This document shows positions 47,660-56,253 of a DNA stretch of 64,000 nucleotides, in pieces. Each line of letters begins with the position of its first letter. Position 1 is the first letter of the stretch. The stretch covers positions 194,450-258,449 of the forward strand of contig JBOEGH010000002.1 of NCBI GenBank assembly GCA_050633325.1. The letters are read 5' to 3'. Source of the DNA: UBA1672 sp050633325. Lineage in GTDB: Bacteria > Pseudomonadota > Alphaproteobacteria > Micavibrionales > Micavibrionaceae. The notes below the pieces were generated by a model. It saw only the letters and a program-made list of their open reading frames with translations, did no database searches and had not been told where the DNA came from. Position numbers and translations under genes: made by a program.

Positions 47660-48496
47660 ATGAAGCTTGGTATTTTTGATTCTGGTTTGGGTGGTTTGCT
47701 GATTGCAAAGTCCATCCGTGAGAAGTTTCCTGATATAGATATTATATATTTTGGTGATACTCTTCACTTGCCTTACGGTAATAGATCAAAGGAAACTATA
47801 TACGAATATAGCGAGCGCGGTGTAGATTTCTTATTTTCGCAGGGGTGTAACCTGATAATTACTGCATGTAACACGGTTAGTGTTTCTGCCTTACGAAAAT
47901 TGCAGCAAGTATACCTCCCTAATAGTAAATATTCTGACAGGCGTATATTGGGTGTTGTTGTACCCACATTAGAATGTGCGCGTGAAGATGGCTATAAAAG
48001 GCTTGGCTTGATTGCGACAAATTATACTGTGCATTCCAATGTTTATGAAGATGAATTGCAAAAAATTGAACGTGATATAAAGATATTTCAGGTACAGACT
48101 CCGCTTCTTGTACCGCTGATAGAGTATGACGGTATGCCTTGGGTGTCATCGGTGTTGGAACATTATCTGCGCCCATTATTGGATAATAATATAGAGTGCT
48201 TAATTTTGGGCTGTACGCATTACCCATTCTTAAAAGAAGAAATACGTGAGATTATTGGTAATAATGTATCCCTTATTACGCAAGATGAAATTATTCCATA
48301 TAAGATCAAAGAATACTTCAACAATCATCCGGAAATTTACGACAAAATTACAAGTTGTGGGAGCACAGAGTTTCTTGTAAGTGATATAACTGAAAATTAT
48401 AAAAAGGCGTCTCACAATATATATGGTGATATTATCGACATAGAACATGTCGCATTTTCAGTCAAAAATAATCGTTACATGCGAGGCAATGAATAA
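47660..48496 (+). CDS. murI: Glutamate racemase
   Basis: Makes D-glutamate for peptidoglycan. The 278-residue protein has IFDSGLGGLLIAKSI at the start, YFGDTLHLPYGNRS, the first catalytic cysteine in ITACNTVSVSALR, and the second in LILGCTHYPFLK. Length is normal. Its stop overlaps the next start codon by one base (TAATG), so the HAD gene is translationally coupled. Confidence 0.95.
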   Translation: MKLGIFDSGLGGLLIAKSIREKFPDIDIIYFGDTLHLPYGNRSKETIYEYSERGVDFLFSQGCNLIITACNTVSVSALRKLQQVYLPNSKYSDRRILGVVVPTLECAREDGYKRLGLIATNYTVHSNVYEDELQKIERDIKIFQVQTPLLVPLIEYDGMPWVSSVLEHYLRPLLDNNIECLILGCTHYPFLKEEIREIIGNNVSLITQDEIIPYKIKEYFNNHPEIYDKITSCGSTEFLVSDITENYKKASHNIYGDIIDIEHVAFSVKNNRYMRGNE

Positions 48497-49161
48497 TGAA
48501 AACTATCAAGAACATAAAAAAACCTGACGCAGTTTTTTGGGACTGGGACGGTACATTAGTAGATAGCTATAGTTTTCTAGACGAAGCACATAGCCACACC
48601 CTTGTTACTTTGGGTTTTGCACCATTTAAAGAAGGGGAATATAAACAATATTTCGGCAAACCAAGAGAGACACTTTACCCCGCGATTTACAAGGATAAAT
48701 GCGAAGAGGCTAAGGTTATTTTTGGCAAGTATGTAACAGAAAATAGTCATAAAATTAATGTCATAAATGGTGGTGAGGCTATATTAGATCATTTTTTCTC
48801 TCAAAAAATACCAATGGGAATTGTTAGTAATAAAAAGGCTGATTTAATTAAGTTAGAAGTAGAGCGATTAGGGTGGGGGAAGTATTTTTTAACCATAGTC
48901 GGTGCGGGAGATGCAATGAATGATAAGCCTTCTGCAGATCCTTTAACCCTTGCGTTAAAGCGCACAAATATAGACCATAATACAAATAACATTTGGTATA
49001 TTGGTGATACTGAAAATGATTTGGCCTGCGCCAGTAATCTGGGGTGTGCATCTTTGTTCCTAACCGGCCATGATGATACGGGCAGGTTGATAGAAACATA
49101 CAACCCAATAATAAGTTTTGAGAATTATTCTCAATTAGAAGAGATTTTAGTTGCAATATAG
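48496..49161 (+). CDS. HAD-family phosphatase (phosphoglycolate phosphatase-like)
   Basis: A 221-residue haloacid-dehalogenase-type hydrolase. Motif I is FWDWDGTLVDSY with the nucleophilic Asp, motif II is PMGIVSNKK, and motif IV is IGDTENDLACASNLG. A helical cap lies at about 20-85. This is the Gph/PGMB subfamily; the substrate (phosphoglycolate, a sugar phosphate or a nucleotide) cannot be told. It is coupled to murI and precedes hfq. Confidence 0.88.
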   Translation: MKTIKNIKKPDAVFWDWDGTLVDSYSFLDEAHSHTLVTLGFAPFKEGEYKQYFGKPRETLYPAIYKDKCEEAKVIFGKYVTENSHKINVINGGEAILDHFFSQKIPMGIVSNKKADLIKLEVERLGWGKYFLTIVGAGDAMNDKPSADPLTLALKRTNIDHNTNNIWYIGDTENDLACASNLGCASLFLTGHDDTGRLIETYNPIISFENYSQLEEILVAI

Positions 49162-49242
49162 ATTAATTGCTCTAAAAATGAGCTGTGTTTACGTCTATTG
49201 ATGTAAGGTAACTAGTTAAAAATAAGAGCTTAGGAAATTTAA

Positions 49243-49488
49243 ATGGCCGATAAAATTCAAAATGTACAAGATGTTTTTCTAAACAAAATTCGTAAGGAAA
49301 AAATGTCTGTAACCGTTTTTCTAGTTAACGGAGTTAAGCTTCAAGGTATTGTTACTTGGTTTGACAATTTTTCAGTGTTATTACGTCGTGACTCACATGT
49401 CCAACTGATATACAAGCATGCAATTTCTACAGTTATGCCTGGTGGACCACTAAGCCTTAATGATGAAGATGACGCGACAGAAGAATAA
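49243..49488 (+). CDS. hfq: RNA chaperone Hfq
   Basis: Sm-like hexameric RNA-binding protein that pairs small RNAs with mRNAs. In 81 residues it shows the alpha helix and distal-face Gln in NVQDVFLNKIRKEKMSV. Sm1 is FLVNGVKLQGIVTWFDNFSVLLRR and Sm2 is QLIYKHAISTVMP (YKHAIST is diagnostic). The tail is short and acidic. hfq followed by hflX is the usual order. Confidence 0.97.
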   Translation: MADKIQNVQDVFLNKIRKEKMSVTVFLVNGVKLQGIVTWFDNFSVLLRRDSHVQLIYKHAISTVMPGGPLSLNDEDDATEE

Positions 49489-49521
49489 GGCGCATTGCTA
49501 TATTCTTTAGGGTTTTAGATT

Positions 49522-50847
49522 TTGGCTAAAAAAGACAAAATGCATGTTGGTATACAGGATCAAGATCCTGATACTGTTTATGTGTTACAACCCATCGATA
49601 AACGTGTTTTTGCACAACGTAATATAGAAGACGTCATTGAAGAGGCCGAAGGTCTAGCAAGAGCGATAGACCTTGATGTTATTCAGACTAGAGTAGTAAA
49701 TTATTCAAAAATTAATGCAGGTAGCTTTTTTGGTAAGGGTACTCGTGCGGATATTGGTAAGGAAATATCTGACCTTGACCCTGTTTTGGTTATAATAAAT
49801 TGTGCCTTAACCCCAATCCAGCAGCGTAATCTTGAAAAAGAATGGAATGCAAAGATTATTGACCGTACCGGACTTATTCTTGAAATATTCGGGGCGCGCG
49901 CCCAGACAAAGGAAGGTTGTTTGCAAGTTGACCTTGCCGCTCTTGCTTATCAGAAATCCAGACTTGTAAGATCGTGGACTCATCTTGAGAGGCAACGTGG
50001 CGGAGCAGGATTTATGGGTGGTCCCGGTGAACGCCAGATTGAACTTGATAGGCGTATGATTGCCGATAAGATAATACGTTTGAAAAAAGATCTTGAAAAT
50101 GTACGTAAGACTCGTGATTTAGGACGCAAAAGTAGAGAACGTGTACCTTTCCCAATAGTATCCTTGGTTGGTTATACTAATGCAGGTAAGTCTACATTAT
50201 TTAATAACATCACAAATGCAGGTGTTTTTGCCGAAGATCTGCCATTCGCAACTCTTGACCCGACGATGCGCCGAGTGACATTGCCGCAAAATCAAGATGC
50301 AATTCTGGCCGATACGGTTGGTTTCATTGCTGACCTTCCTACACATTTGGTAGCAGCGTTCAGGGCGACGTTAGAGCAAATAACACATGCAGATGTTATC
50401 GTTCATGTTATTGACGTATCACGCAAAGATTACATGGCGCAGAAAAATGATGTTATCCAAATATTGAAAGATTTGGGCATAGAATATGAAGCCGATGACC
50501 GAATTATAGAAGTGTATAATAAGGTTGATTTACTTGATGACGATACATATGAGGAGTTTTCAAGGCAGTATAAAGTATCCAATATTCCTACTGCTTTAAT
50601 ATCTGCATTTAAGGGCCGTGGAATAGATGATTTGTTAGATCAAGTTGTTCATATAACTGCAAAAAACCGTCATGACATTACATTTAAAATTGATGTTACT
50701 GATGGAAAAGCTTTGGCGTGGCTTTACTCTAACGGTGATGTTTTGGAGCGTACGGACGGTGACAAATATGTAGATATTTTGCTACGTCTTAATAATGCCG
50801 ATCAAGATAAGTTTGAAAAAGAATTTGGCTACAAAGTATCTGTTTAA
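49522..50847 (+). CDS. hflX: GTPase HflX
   Basis: Ribosome-associated GTPase of the Obg/HflX superfamily. The 441-residue protein has the HflX N-terminal domain and the glycine-rich RGGAGFMGGPGERQIELDRR segment near residue 170. The G domain has G1 VGYTNAGKSTLF, G3 DTVGF, and G4 NKVDLL. The start is TTG 49522, 9 bases after TAGGG. It follows hfq and converges on mazG. Confidence 0.95.
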   Translation: MAKKDKMHVGIQDQDPDTVYVLQPIDKRVFAQRNIEDVIEEAEGLARAIDLDVIQTRVVNYSKINAGSFFGKGTRADIGKEISDLDPVLVIINCALTPIQQRNLEKEWNAKIIDRTGLILEIFGARAQTKEGCLQVDLAALAYQKSRLVRSWTHLERQRGGAGFMGGPGERQIELDRRMIADKIIRLKKDLENVRKTRDLGRKSRERVPFPIVSLVGYTNAGKSTLFNNITNAGVFAEDLPFATLDPTMRRVTLPQNQDAILADTVGFIADLPTHLVAAFRATLEQITHADVIVHVIDVSRKDYMAQKNDVIQILKDLGIEYEADDRIIEVYNKVDLLDDDTYEEFSRQYKVSNIPTALISAFKGRGIDDLLDQVVHITAKNRHDITFKIDVTDGKALAWLYSNGDVLERTDGDKYVDILLRLNNADQDKFEKEFGYKVSV

Positions 50848-50859
50848 TTTTTGTTCATG

Positions 50860-51684
50860 TTAACTTGCTTTTTCAAGTTCTTTTTGTTTGTTCCAGCCGT
50901 CTTCCATTTCTTTTAAAGATGCATCATTAATATTTTTTCCACTATCTATAATATCTTTTTCTAGTCCTCTAAATCGTCTTTCAAATTTATTATTGCATTT
51001 GCGTAATGCTTCTTCACTGTTAATACCAAGCATACGACCATAATTAGATATAAGGAATAAAATATCACCTAGCTCTTCTTCTTGATTTATTACGTCTTTG
51101 TTGCTTATGGCTAGGCGCATTTCTGTAATTTCCTCTTCTAACTTATCAAGAACACTTGATGGGTCACTCCATTCAAACCCAACTTTGGCTGCTTTTTTCT
51201 GTAACTTTTGAGACTTTAAAAGTGATGGTAAGGCGGCAGTAACACCGTCTAAAGCACTTTTCGTATTGTCACTTGTTTGTTTTTTCTCTGCCTGCTTTTG
51301 CTGCTCCCAAATTTTGTCTACATCCTCTGCCGATGCTGCTGTCAGGTCTCCGAAAACATGAGGGTGGCGGGTTATCATTTTTTCTGTAACATCATTTATT
51401 ACGTCATGAATATCGAAATGTCCTGCTTCTGATGCCATTTGTGCATGATAAATGGATTGGAATAGTAAGTCTCCCAACTCCTCGCGCAGGTCTGTCATTG
51501 ATCCGCGGTCTACTGCGTCTGCAACCTCATATGCTTCTTCAAGAGTATAAGGTATAATGGTTTTAAAGTTTTGCTCTAAATCCCACGGGCAGCCGGTATT
51601 TGGCGTTCGAAGGTCTTTCATAACTTTGATTAAATCATGGATGCTGCGCTTAGTGTTGTTCTTCGTCATTTTAAAAGTTCTCAT
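50860..51684 (-). CDS. mazG: Nucleoside triphosphate pyrophosphohydrolase MazG
   Basis: House-cleaning NTP pyrophosphatase. The 274-residue protein has two MazG domains. The N-terminal one is at about 15-125 (CPWDLEQNFKTIIPYTLEEAYEVADAV and ELGDLLFQSIYHAQMA, with EExxE-type metal ligands). The C-terminal one is at about 150-260 (KVGFEWSDPSSVLDKLEEEITEMR and EEELGDILFLISN). hflX-mazG adjacency is typical. ATG 51669 is an alternative start five residues in. Confidence 0.94.
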   Translation of the reverse strand: MRTFKMTKNNTKRSIHDLIKVMKDLRTPNTGCPWDLEQNFKTIIPYTLEEAYEVADAVDRGSMTDLREELGDLLFQSIYHAQMASEAGHFDIHDVINDVTEKMITRHPHVFGDLTAASAEDVDKIWEQQKQAEKKQTSDNTKSALDGVTAALPSLLKSQKLQKKAAKVGFEWSDPSSVLDKLEEEITEMRLAISNKDVINQEEELGDILFLISNYGRMLGINSEEALRKCNNKFERRFRGLEKDIIDSGKNINDASLKEMEDGWNKQKELEKAS

Positions 51685-51701
51685 ACTTTAATTTATTATC
51701 T

Positions 51702-52754
51702 TTATATTACTTGCGCGCGTTGCTCATCTATACCCATTGCGTACAGTATCGGGTTACTTCCGGCCTGGCGCTTTGTAAAATCTTCTTTGCAATGTAAACC
51801 GTCCCAGCCAATTTGTATTAGACTTTGTGCTATTGCACCGCCAAGAGTTGTTCCGGGGCCAAGTACTATAATACACTCAGGCGCAAACTCTTTCATTCCC
51901 ACATGTATAGCCTGTGTAAAATCATAATATTGGCAAACTTGATGTTCAAAAGTGTAATTTTGCAACTTATTTATATCAGTAGAAAATGGTCGCCAAACAT
52001 GACCTCTTCCATCAATTAGTGGAATAGAAGGCATAGAGAAAATGTTTGAATTAAACATTCCTAAGGCTTTTTCTGAAATTGGTTTTTGTAACGGTGTGTG
52101 GAATGCTGCGTGATTGGGTAATATAAGGGGAAAACGGTCTTGTACTATTGGTAGTTTAGTGTGCAGATTTTTTATTCCCGCTTCATTGCCGCCATATACG
52201 ACAAACCCGCCTAATTTTATTGATGTGAATACTTCTGATCCATCGGTTTTATTTATGTTCTCTACAATGTCGTTTAATTCATTCTCTTTACCATCAATTA
52301 TGTTCCACTTGTCATCTACTATCGGATATATTAATTGCCCACCAATGAGAGATTCCTGCATCATTGTTCCCATAGTATTGATTACTTCTGTGGTACTAAT
52401 CTCTGATAGAGATTTTCCACAACCAAGCGCAATGTACCAGCCCATAGAATTTCCTGTTACAGCGACAATGTCGAATTTATCTTTGTTGATTGATTGGTAA
52501 TCCCCGTACGCACAGGCAAATATCAGAGGTGAGGCGTTATCACCTTCTGTGTGTTCTTTTATGCTGTAGCTAGGTTTTCCATCAAGTTCTGATATTCTAA
52601 TTTGGTCTTGTGATTCCCTGTATTGGTCAATCATTGAAATAAAATTACTTTTATCCGCATGGTGTTTTTGTAAATAGCCAAGCTCAGCCTTATTATAAGT
52701 TCCTCTTCCTGGGGCAATAACTATTGCTCTTTTCTTAGATGTTTTCATATTCAT
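51702..52754 (-). CDS. FabD-like acyltransferase with altered substrate site
   Basis: A 350-residue protein of the malonyl-CoA:ACP transacylase fold. Nucleophile Ser103 lies in VTGNSMGWYIALG, where FabD has GHSLGE. The catalytic His is probably His215 in LPNHAAFH. GPGTTLGG is near the C-terminus. The FabD arginine that binds the malonyl carboxylate (in RGxxMQEA) is replaced: here the sequence is TMGTMMQES with Met128. It therefore probably takes an uncharged acyl group rather than malonyl. It overlaps the upstream fused E1 gene by 4 bp. fabG, acpP and fabF are not beside it, so this is unlikely to be the housekeeping FabD. Confidence 0.72.
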   Translation of the reverse strand: MNMKTSKKRAIVIAPGRGTYNKAELGYLQKHHADKSNFISMIDQYRESQDQIRISELDGKPSYSIKEHTEGDNASPLIFACAYGDYQSINKDKFDIVAVTGNSMGWYIALGCGKSLSEISTTEVINTMGTMMQESLIGGQLIYPIVDDKWNIIDGKENELNDIVENINKTDGSEVFTSIKLGGFVVYGGNEAGIKNLHTKLPIVQDRFPLILPNHAAFHTPLQKPISEKALGMFNSNIFSMPSIPLIDGRGHVWRPFSTDINKLQNYTFEHQVCQYYDFTQAIHVGMKEFAPECIIVLGPGTTLGGAIAQSLIQIGWDGLHCKEDFTKRQAGSNPILYAMGIDEQRAQVI

Positions 52755-55006
52755 TCCTCGCCTAAAAGTTCAAGCGCACTTTGGATTATAGTTTCCTTAC
52801 TAGGGAGTGTCGCAGCATATGCTTTTCCCAATGGGATAAAGCAATCGTCGGCGGTTAATCTTTCGGTCTTAGGCGTTGGTGAAGTGTTTTCCATTACCAT
52901 GGTCATTAAAGCTTCACTAATAGAGCCGCTGCGCCTGCATTCATCAACAATTAATATGTGTTCACATGGTTCTATAGCTTTTAATATTGCAACTTCATTT
53001 AACGGTGCCAGCCAGCGTAGATCGATAATGCGTATTTTTATTTTGTGATCTTTTTCTAAAGTTTGGGCTGCTTGACGTGATAGGTAGTAACCATTGCCAT
53101 AGGTAACAATGCAAAGGTCTTTGCCGTCTCCATGGATATTAATATCACCTAAAGGTATTGGCTTTGCTTTGCTTGGCTCTATATATTTAGATGTCCATAA
53201 GCCGTCTTTTTCATCATGTAAATCGCGTTCCATGTATAACGCTATTGGTTCTAGAAAAACTACTATTCGTTTTTCTTCTCTGGCCAGTCTTACTGACTCA
53301 CGCATCATTTCCACCGCGTCTGCACCATTGGATGGGCAGGCTATAATTATTCCCGGAATATCACGAAGAACAGAAAAAGAATTGTCATTGTGAAAATGAC
53401 CGCCAAATCCTCTTTGATAAGCAAGTCCGGCGATACGAATTACCATTGGGTTTGTGTATTGTTTATTAGAGAAAAAGCTTAGCGTTGCTGCTTCTCCTCT
53501 AAGTTGGTCTTCTGCATTATGTAGATAGGCAAGGAATTGTATTTCCGGTATCGGTATAATTCCGTTATGCGCCATACCGATGGCAAGGCCAAGAATTGTT
53601 TGCTCGTCCAATAAGGTGTTAATAATTCGGTTCGCACCAAATCTGTCATGTAGCTTGGAGGTGACATTGTATACGCCGCCTTTGGGGCCTATATCTTCAC
53701 CTGCCATTACAATATTATTATGTGATAGCATTAGGTCATGAAGCGCCCAATTAAGCAGGCGCGCCATATGTTGTGGTTGTTCCATTGCTTGTACTTCACG
53801 ACCAAAACTCTCATGTCTTTCTTTGGTGGTGGGGGCAGGTAATGGAGGTATGTGTTTATTGGGTGAGGGTACTAAACTGTATTGTACTTCTAAAGATGTA
53901 GTGAGCTTAGGCCTGCTTACTATGTGCTTTGCGGCATTTTCGACATTTTCACCTATTTCATTATATATATCCAAAATCTCTGATGAGTTGAGTATTTCGT
54001 TTTGTATCATAAGGCTTGCTGTATGAAGAAGAGGGTCATTTGCCTCATCTCTTTCAACTTTTTCTTTGCTCATATATGCGGTTTGCACATCCGGCCCCGC
54101 ATGACCGTATAAGCGCACACATTTTTTATGCAGAAATACCGGTGATTTGTTTTCACGTGCATAAGTTGCTGCTTCTTGCGTTACTTTATATGTCTCTAAT
54201 GCATTAAGGCCGTTGCAATAATAGTATTTTAATCCTGTGCGATCTTTAAAGTTATTATATATCCAATTTTTAGGTGTAGGGGTTGAAATTCCAATGTCAT
54301 TATCTTCACATAGGAATAATAAAGGAAGTGGAGAATCTTTGTATGATGCCCAGCCCGCGGCGTTAAATGCCCCTTGCGCGGTAGAGTGATTAACCGATGC
54401 ATCACCGAAACTGCAAAATATTATTGAATCGTTTGCTAATTCATTTTGTTTATTTAACTTTTCATTCAGTCCTATGCTGTGGGCTGCGCCGACTGCTTTT
54501 GGTAGATGTGATGCAATAGTGCTGGTCTGTGGTGGAATGTTAAGAGCCTTACTGCCTAAAACTTTGTGACGACCTGCAGAAATAGGGTCTTCACTGGATG
54601 CCGTGAAGCTTAACAATAAATCCCACAAGGGTGTTTGTCCGGGTAATTTCTTAGACCTTTGTATGTAAAAAGCAGCATCACGGTAATGCAGAAATGCCAT
54701 ATCATCAATACGAATAGCAGCAGATACCGCGGCGTTACCCTCGTGTCCTGAACTTCCTATGGTATAGAAACCCTCACCAATAGATTGCAGGTTACGTGAC
54801 TCCATATCAAGGCGGCGACTTAATATTTGGCTTTCAAATATTTCTACAAACTTGGTATTTGTAAGTCCTACGCTATCTGGTGATACTATATTTACATGTG
54901 GTAAATCTTCATCTTTGACACGGCGAAGGAAATTTTCATGAACAATTTTAGAACGATCTTTCATGACCCGTACTTTATCATCGGGGGGGAGTGATGTATA
55001 GTTCAT
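52751..55006 (-). CDS. Fused 2-oxoacid dehydrogenase E1 (alpha plus beta)
   Basis: A 751-residue single-chain E1 of the branched-chain 2-oxoacid/acetoin dehydrogenase type. The alpha half (1 to about 375) has the ThDP region FCSFGDASVNHSTAQGAFN to CEDNDIGISTPTP. The beta half (about 400-751) has the catalytic Glu in IVMAGEDIGPKGG, then TLLDEQTILGLAIGMA and IVDECRRSGSISEALM. The E2 partner is not adjacent; pdhC and lpdA lie 18 kb away. The substrate is unproven; branched-chain 2-oxoacids are the best guess. It is translationally coupled to the FabD-like gene and divergent from gcdH. Confidence 0.82.
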   Translation of the reverse strand: MNYTSLPPDDKVRVMKDRSKIVHENFLRRVKDEDLPHVNIVSPDSVGLTNTKFVEIFESQILSRRLDMESRNLQSIGEGFYTIGSSGHEGNAAVSAAIRIDDMAFLHYRDAAFYIQRSKKLPGQTPLWDLLLSFTASSEDPISAGRHKVLGSKALNIPPQTSTIASHLPKAVGAAHSIGLNEKLNKQNELANDSIIFCSFGDASVNHSTAQGAFNAAGWASYKDSPLPLLFLCEDNDIGISTPTPKNWIYNNFKDRTGLKYYYCNGLNALETYKVTQEAATYARENKSPVFLHKKCVRLYGHAGPDVQTAYMSKEKVERDEANDPLLHTASLMIQNEILNSSEILDIYNEIGENVENAAKHIVSRPKLTTSLEVQYSLVPSPNKHIPPLPAPTTKERHESFGREVQAMEQPQHMARLLNWALHDLMLSHNNIVMAGEDIGPKGGVYNVTSKLHDRFGANRIINTLLDEQTILGLAIGMAHNGIIPIPEIQFLAYLHNAEDQLRGEAATLSFFSNKQYTNPMVIRIAGLAYQRGFGGHFHNDNSFSVLRDIPGIIIACPSNGADAVEMMRESVRLAREEKRIVVFLEPIALYMERDLHDEKDGLWTSKYIEPSKAKPIPLGDINIHGDGKDLCIVTYGNGYYLSRQAAQTLEKDHKIKIRIIDLRWLAPLNEVAILKAIEPCEHILIVDECRRSGSISEALMTMVMENTSPTPKTERLTADDCFIPLGKAYAATLPSKETIIQSALELLGEE

Positions 55007-55033
55007 ACCACATATAAAATAGGAAAATGCATA

Positions 55034-56218
55034 ATGAGTAATTCAGTTTTTCAATGGGAAGATCCGCTACTACTAGAGACTAACCTTAGCGATGAAGAGC
55101 GCGCAATACGTGATATGGCTCATTCCTATGCTCAAGATAAACTAAGCCCGCGAGTTTTAGATGCATACCGAGATGATCATTTCGATCCTGATATATTGAA
55201 AGAAATGGGAGAACATGGTCTGTTGGGCGCAACTTTGCCGGAAAAATATGGCGGTTCAGATGTTAATTACGTTTCATATGGTTTGATTGCCCGTGAGATT
55301 GAACGCGTTGATTCAGGATACAGGTCTGCGATGTCTGTTCAATCATCTTTGGTTATGTATCCTATATATGCATGGGGATCAGAAGATCAACGTATAAAGT
55401 ACCTTCCTAAATTGGCTAGTGGTGAGTATATCGGATGTTTTGGTCTGACTGAACCTGATGCGGGATCTGACCCATCAAGCATGAATACGCGTGCGCAAAA
55501 AATTGATGGTGGGTATAAATTGAGTGGTTCAAAGATGTGGATCAGTAACTCACCAATTGCAGATGTGTTTGTTGTTTGGGCAAAATCAGATGCGCATGAT
55601 AACAAGATTAAAGGGTTTGTACTTGAAAAAGGTATGAAGGGGCTTAGCGCACCCAAAATTGGTGGTAAATTATCTCTTAGAGCATCTATTACAGGTGAGA
55701 TAGTTATGGACGAAGTTATTGTGCCAGAGGAAAATATTCTGCCAAATGCAGAAGGTTTGCGTGGGCCGTTTGAATGCCTTAACCGCGCGCGTTATGGTAT
55801 TGCATGGGGGGTTATGGGGGCTGCCGAATTTTGTTGGCATGCTGCGCGTCAATATACACTAGACCGCAAGCAGTTTGATAGGCCATTGGCGCAAACTCAA
55901 TTAGTTCAAAAAAAGTTGGCTGATATGCAAACGGAGATTACATTGGGGCTTCACTCTGCTTTACAAGTTGGCCGTTTGATGGATGATAATAATTTTGCGC
56001 CGGAGATGATATCACTGATTAAGCGTAACAATTGCGGTAAGGCGTTGGATATTGCACGCGTGGCAAGGGATATGCACGGCGGAAATGGTATCGCAGATGA
56101 GTTCCATGTGATGAGGCATATGTGCAATCTTGAATCTGTTAATACCTATGAAGGTACTCACGATGTTCATGCTCTTATTTTGGGGCGTGCGCAGACAGGA
56201 TTACAGGCATTCTTTTAA
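55034..56218 (+). CDS. gcdH: Glutaryl-CoA dehydrogenase (acyl-CoA dehydrogenase family)
   Basis: FAD enzyme converting glutaryl-CoA to crotonyl-CoA at the end of lysine and tryptophan breakdown. The 394-residue protein closely follows the GCDH pattern: EERAIRDMAHSYAQDKL, YRSAMSVQSSLVMYPIYAWGS, GCFGLTEPDAGSDPSSM, WISNSPIADVFVVWAK. The catalytic base Glu is in NTYEGTHDVHALILGRA. It is divergent from the fused E1 gene, with only 27 bp between start codons. AGGA lies 10 bases before its ATG. Confidence 0.9.
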   Translation: MSNSVFQWEDPLLLETNLSDEERAIRDMAHSYAQDKLSPRVLDAYRDDHFDPDILKEMGEHGLLGATLPEKYGGSDVNYVSYGLIAREIERVDSGYRSAMSVQSSLVMYPIYAWGSEDQRIKYLPKLASGEYIGCFGLTEPDAGSDPSSMNTRAQKIDGGYKLSGSKMWISNSPIADVFVVWAKSDAHDNKIKGFVLEKGMKGLSAPKIGGKLSLRASITGEIVMDEVIVPEENILPNAEGLRGPFECLNRARYGIAWGVMGAAEFCWHAARQYTLDRKQFDRPLAQTQLVQKKLADMQTEITLGLHSALQVGRLMDDNNFAPEMISLIKRNNCGKALDIARVARDMHGGNGIADEFHVMRHMCNLESVNTYEGTHDVHALILGRAQTGLQAFF

Positions 56219-56253
56219 TTGCCATCACAAGCATTTTATAATACAAGACTAAT

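Noticed and set aside
50862..50879. AACTTG/CAAGTT hairpin at the hflX-mazG junction as terminator
   Set aside because: It is a 6-bp stem within the mazG coding end with no T run after it on the plus strand; support is too weak.
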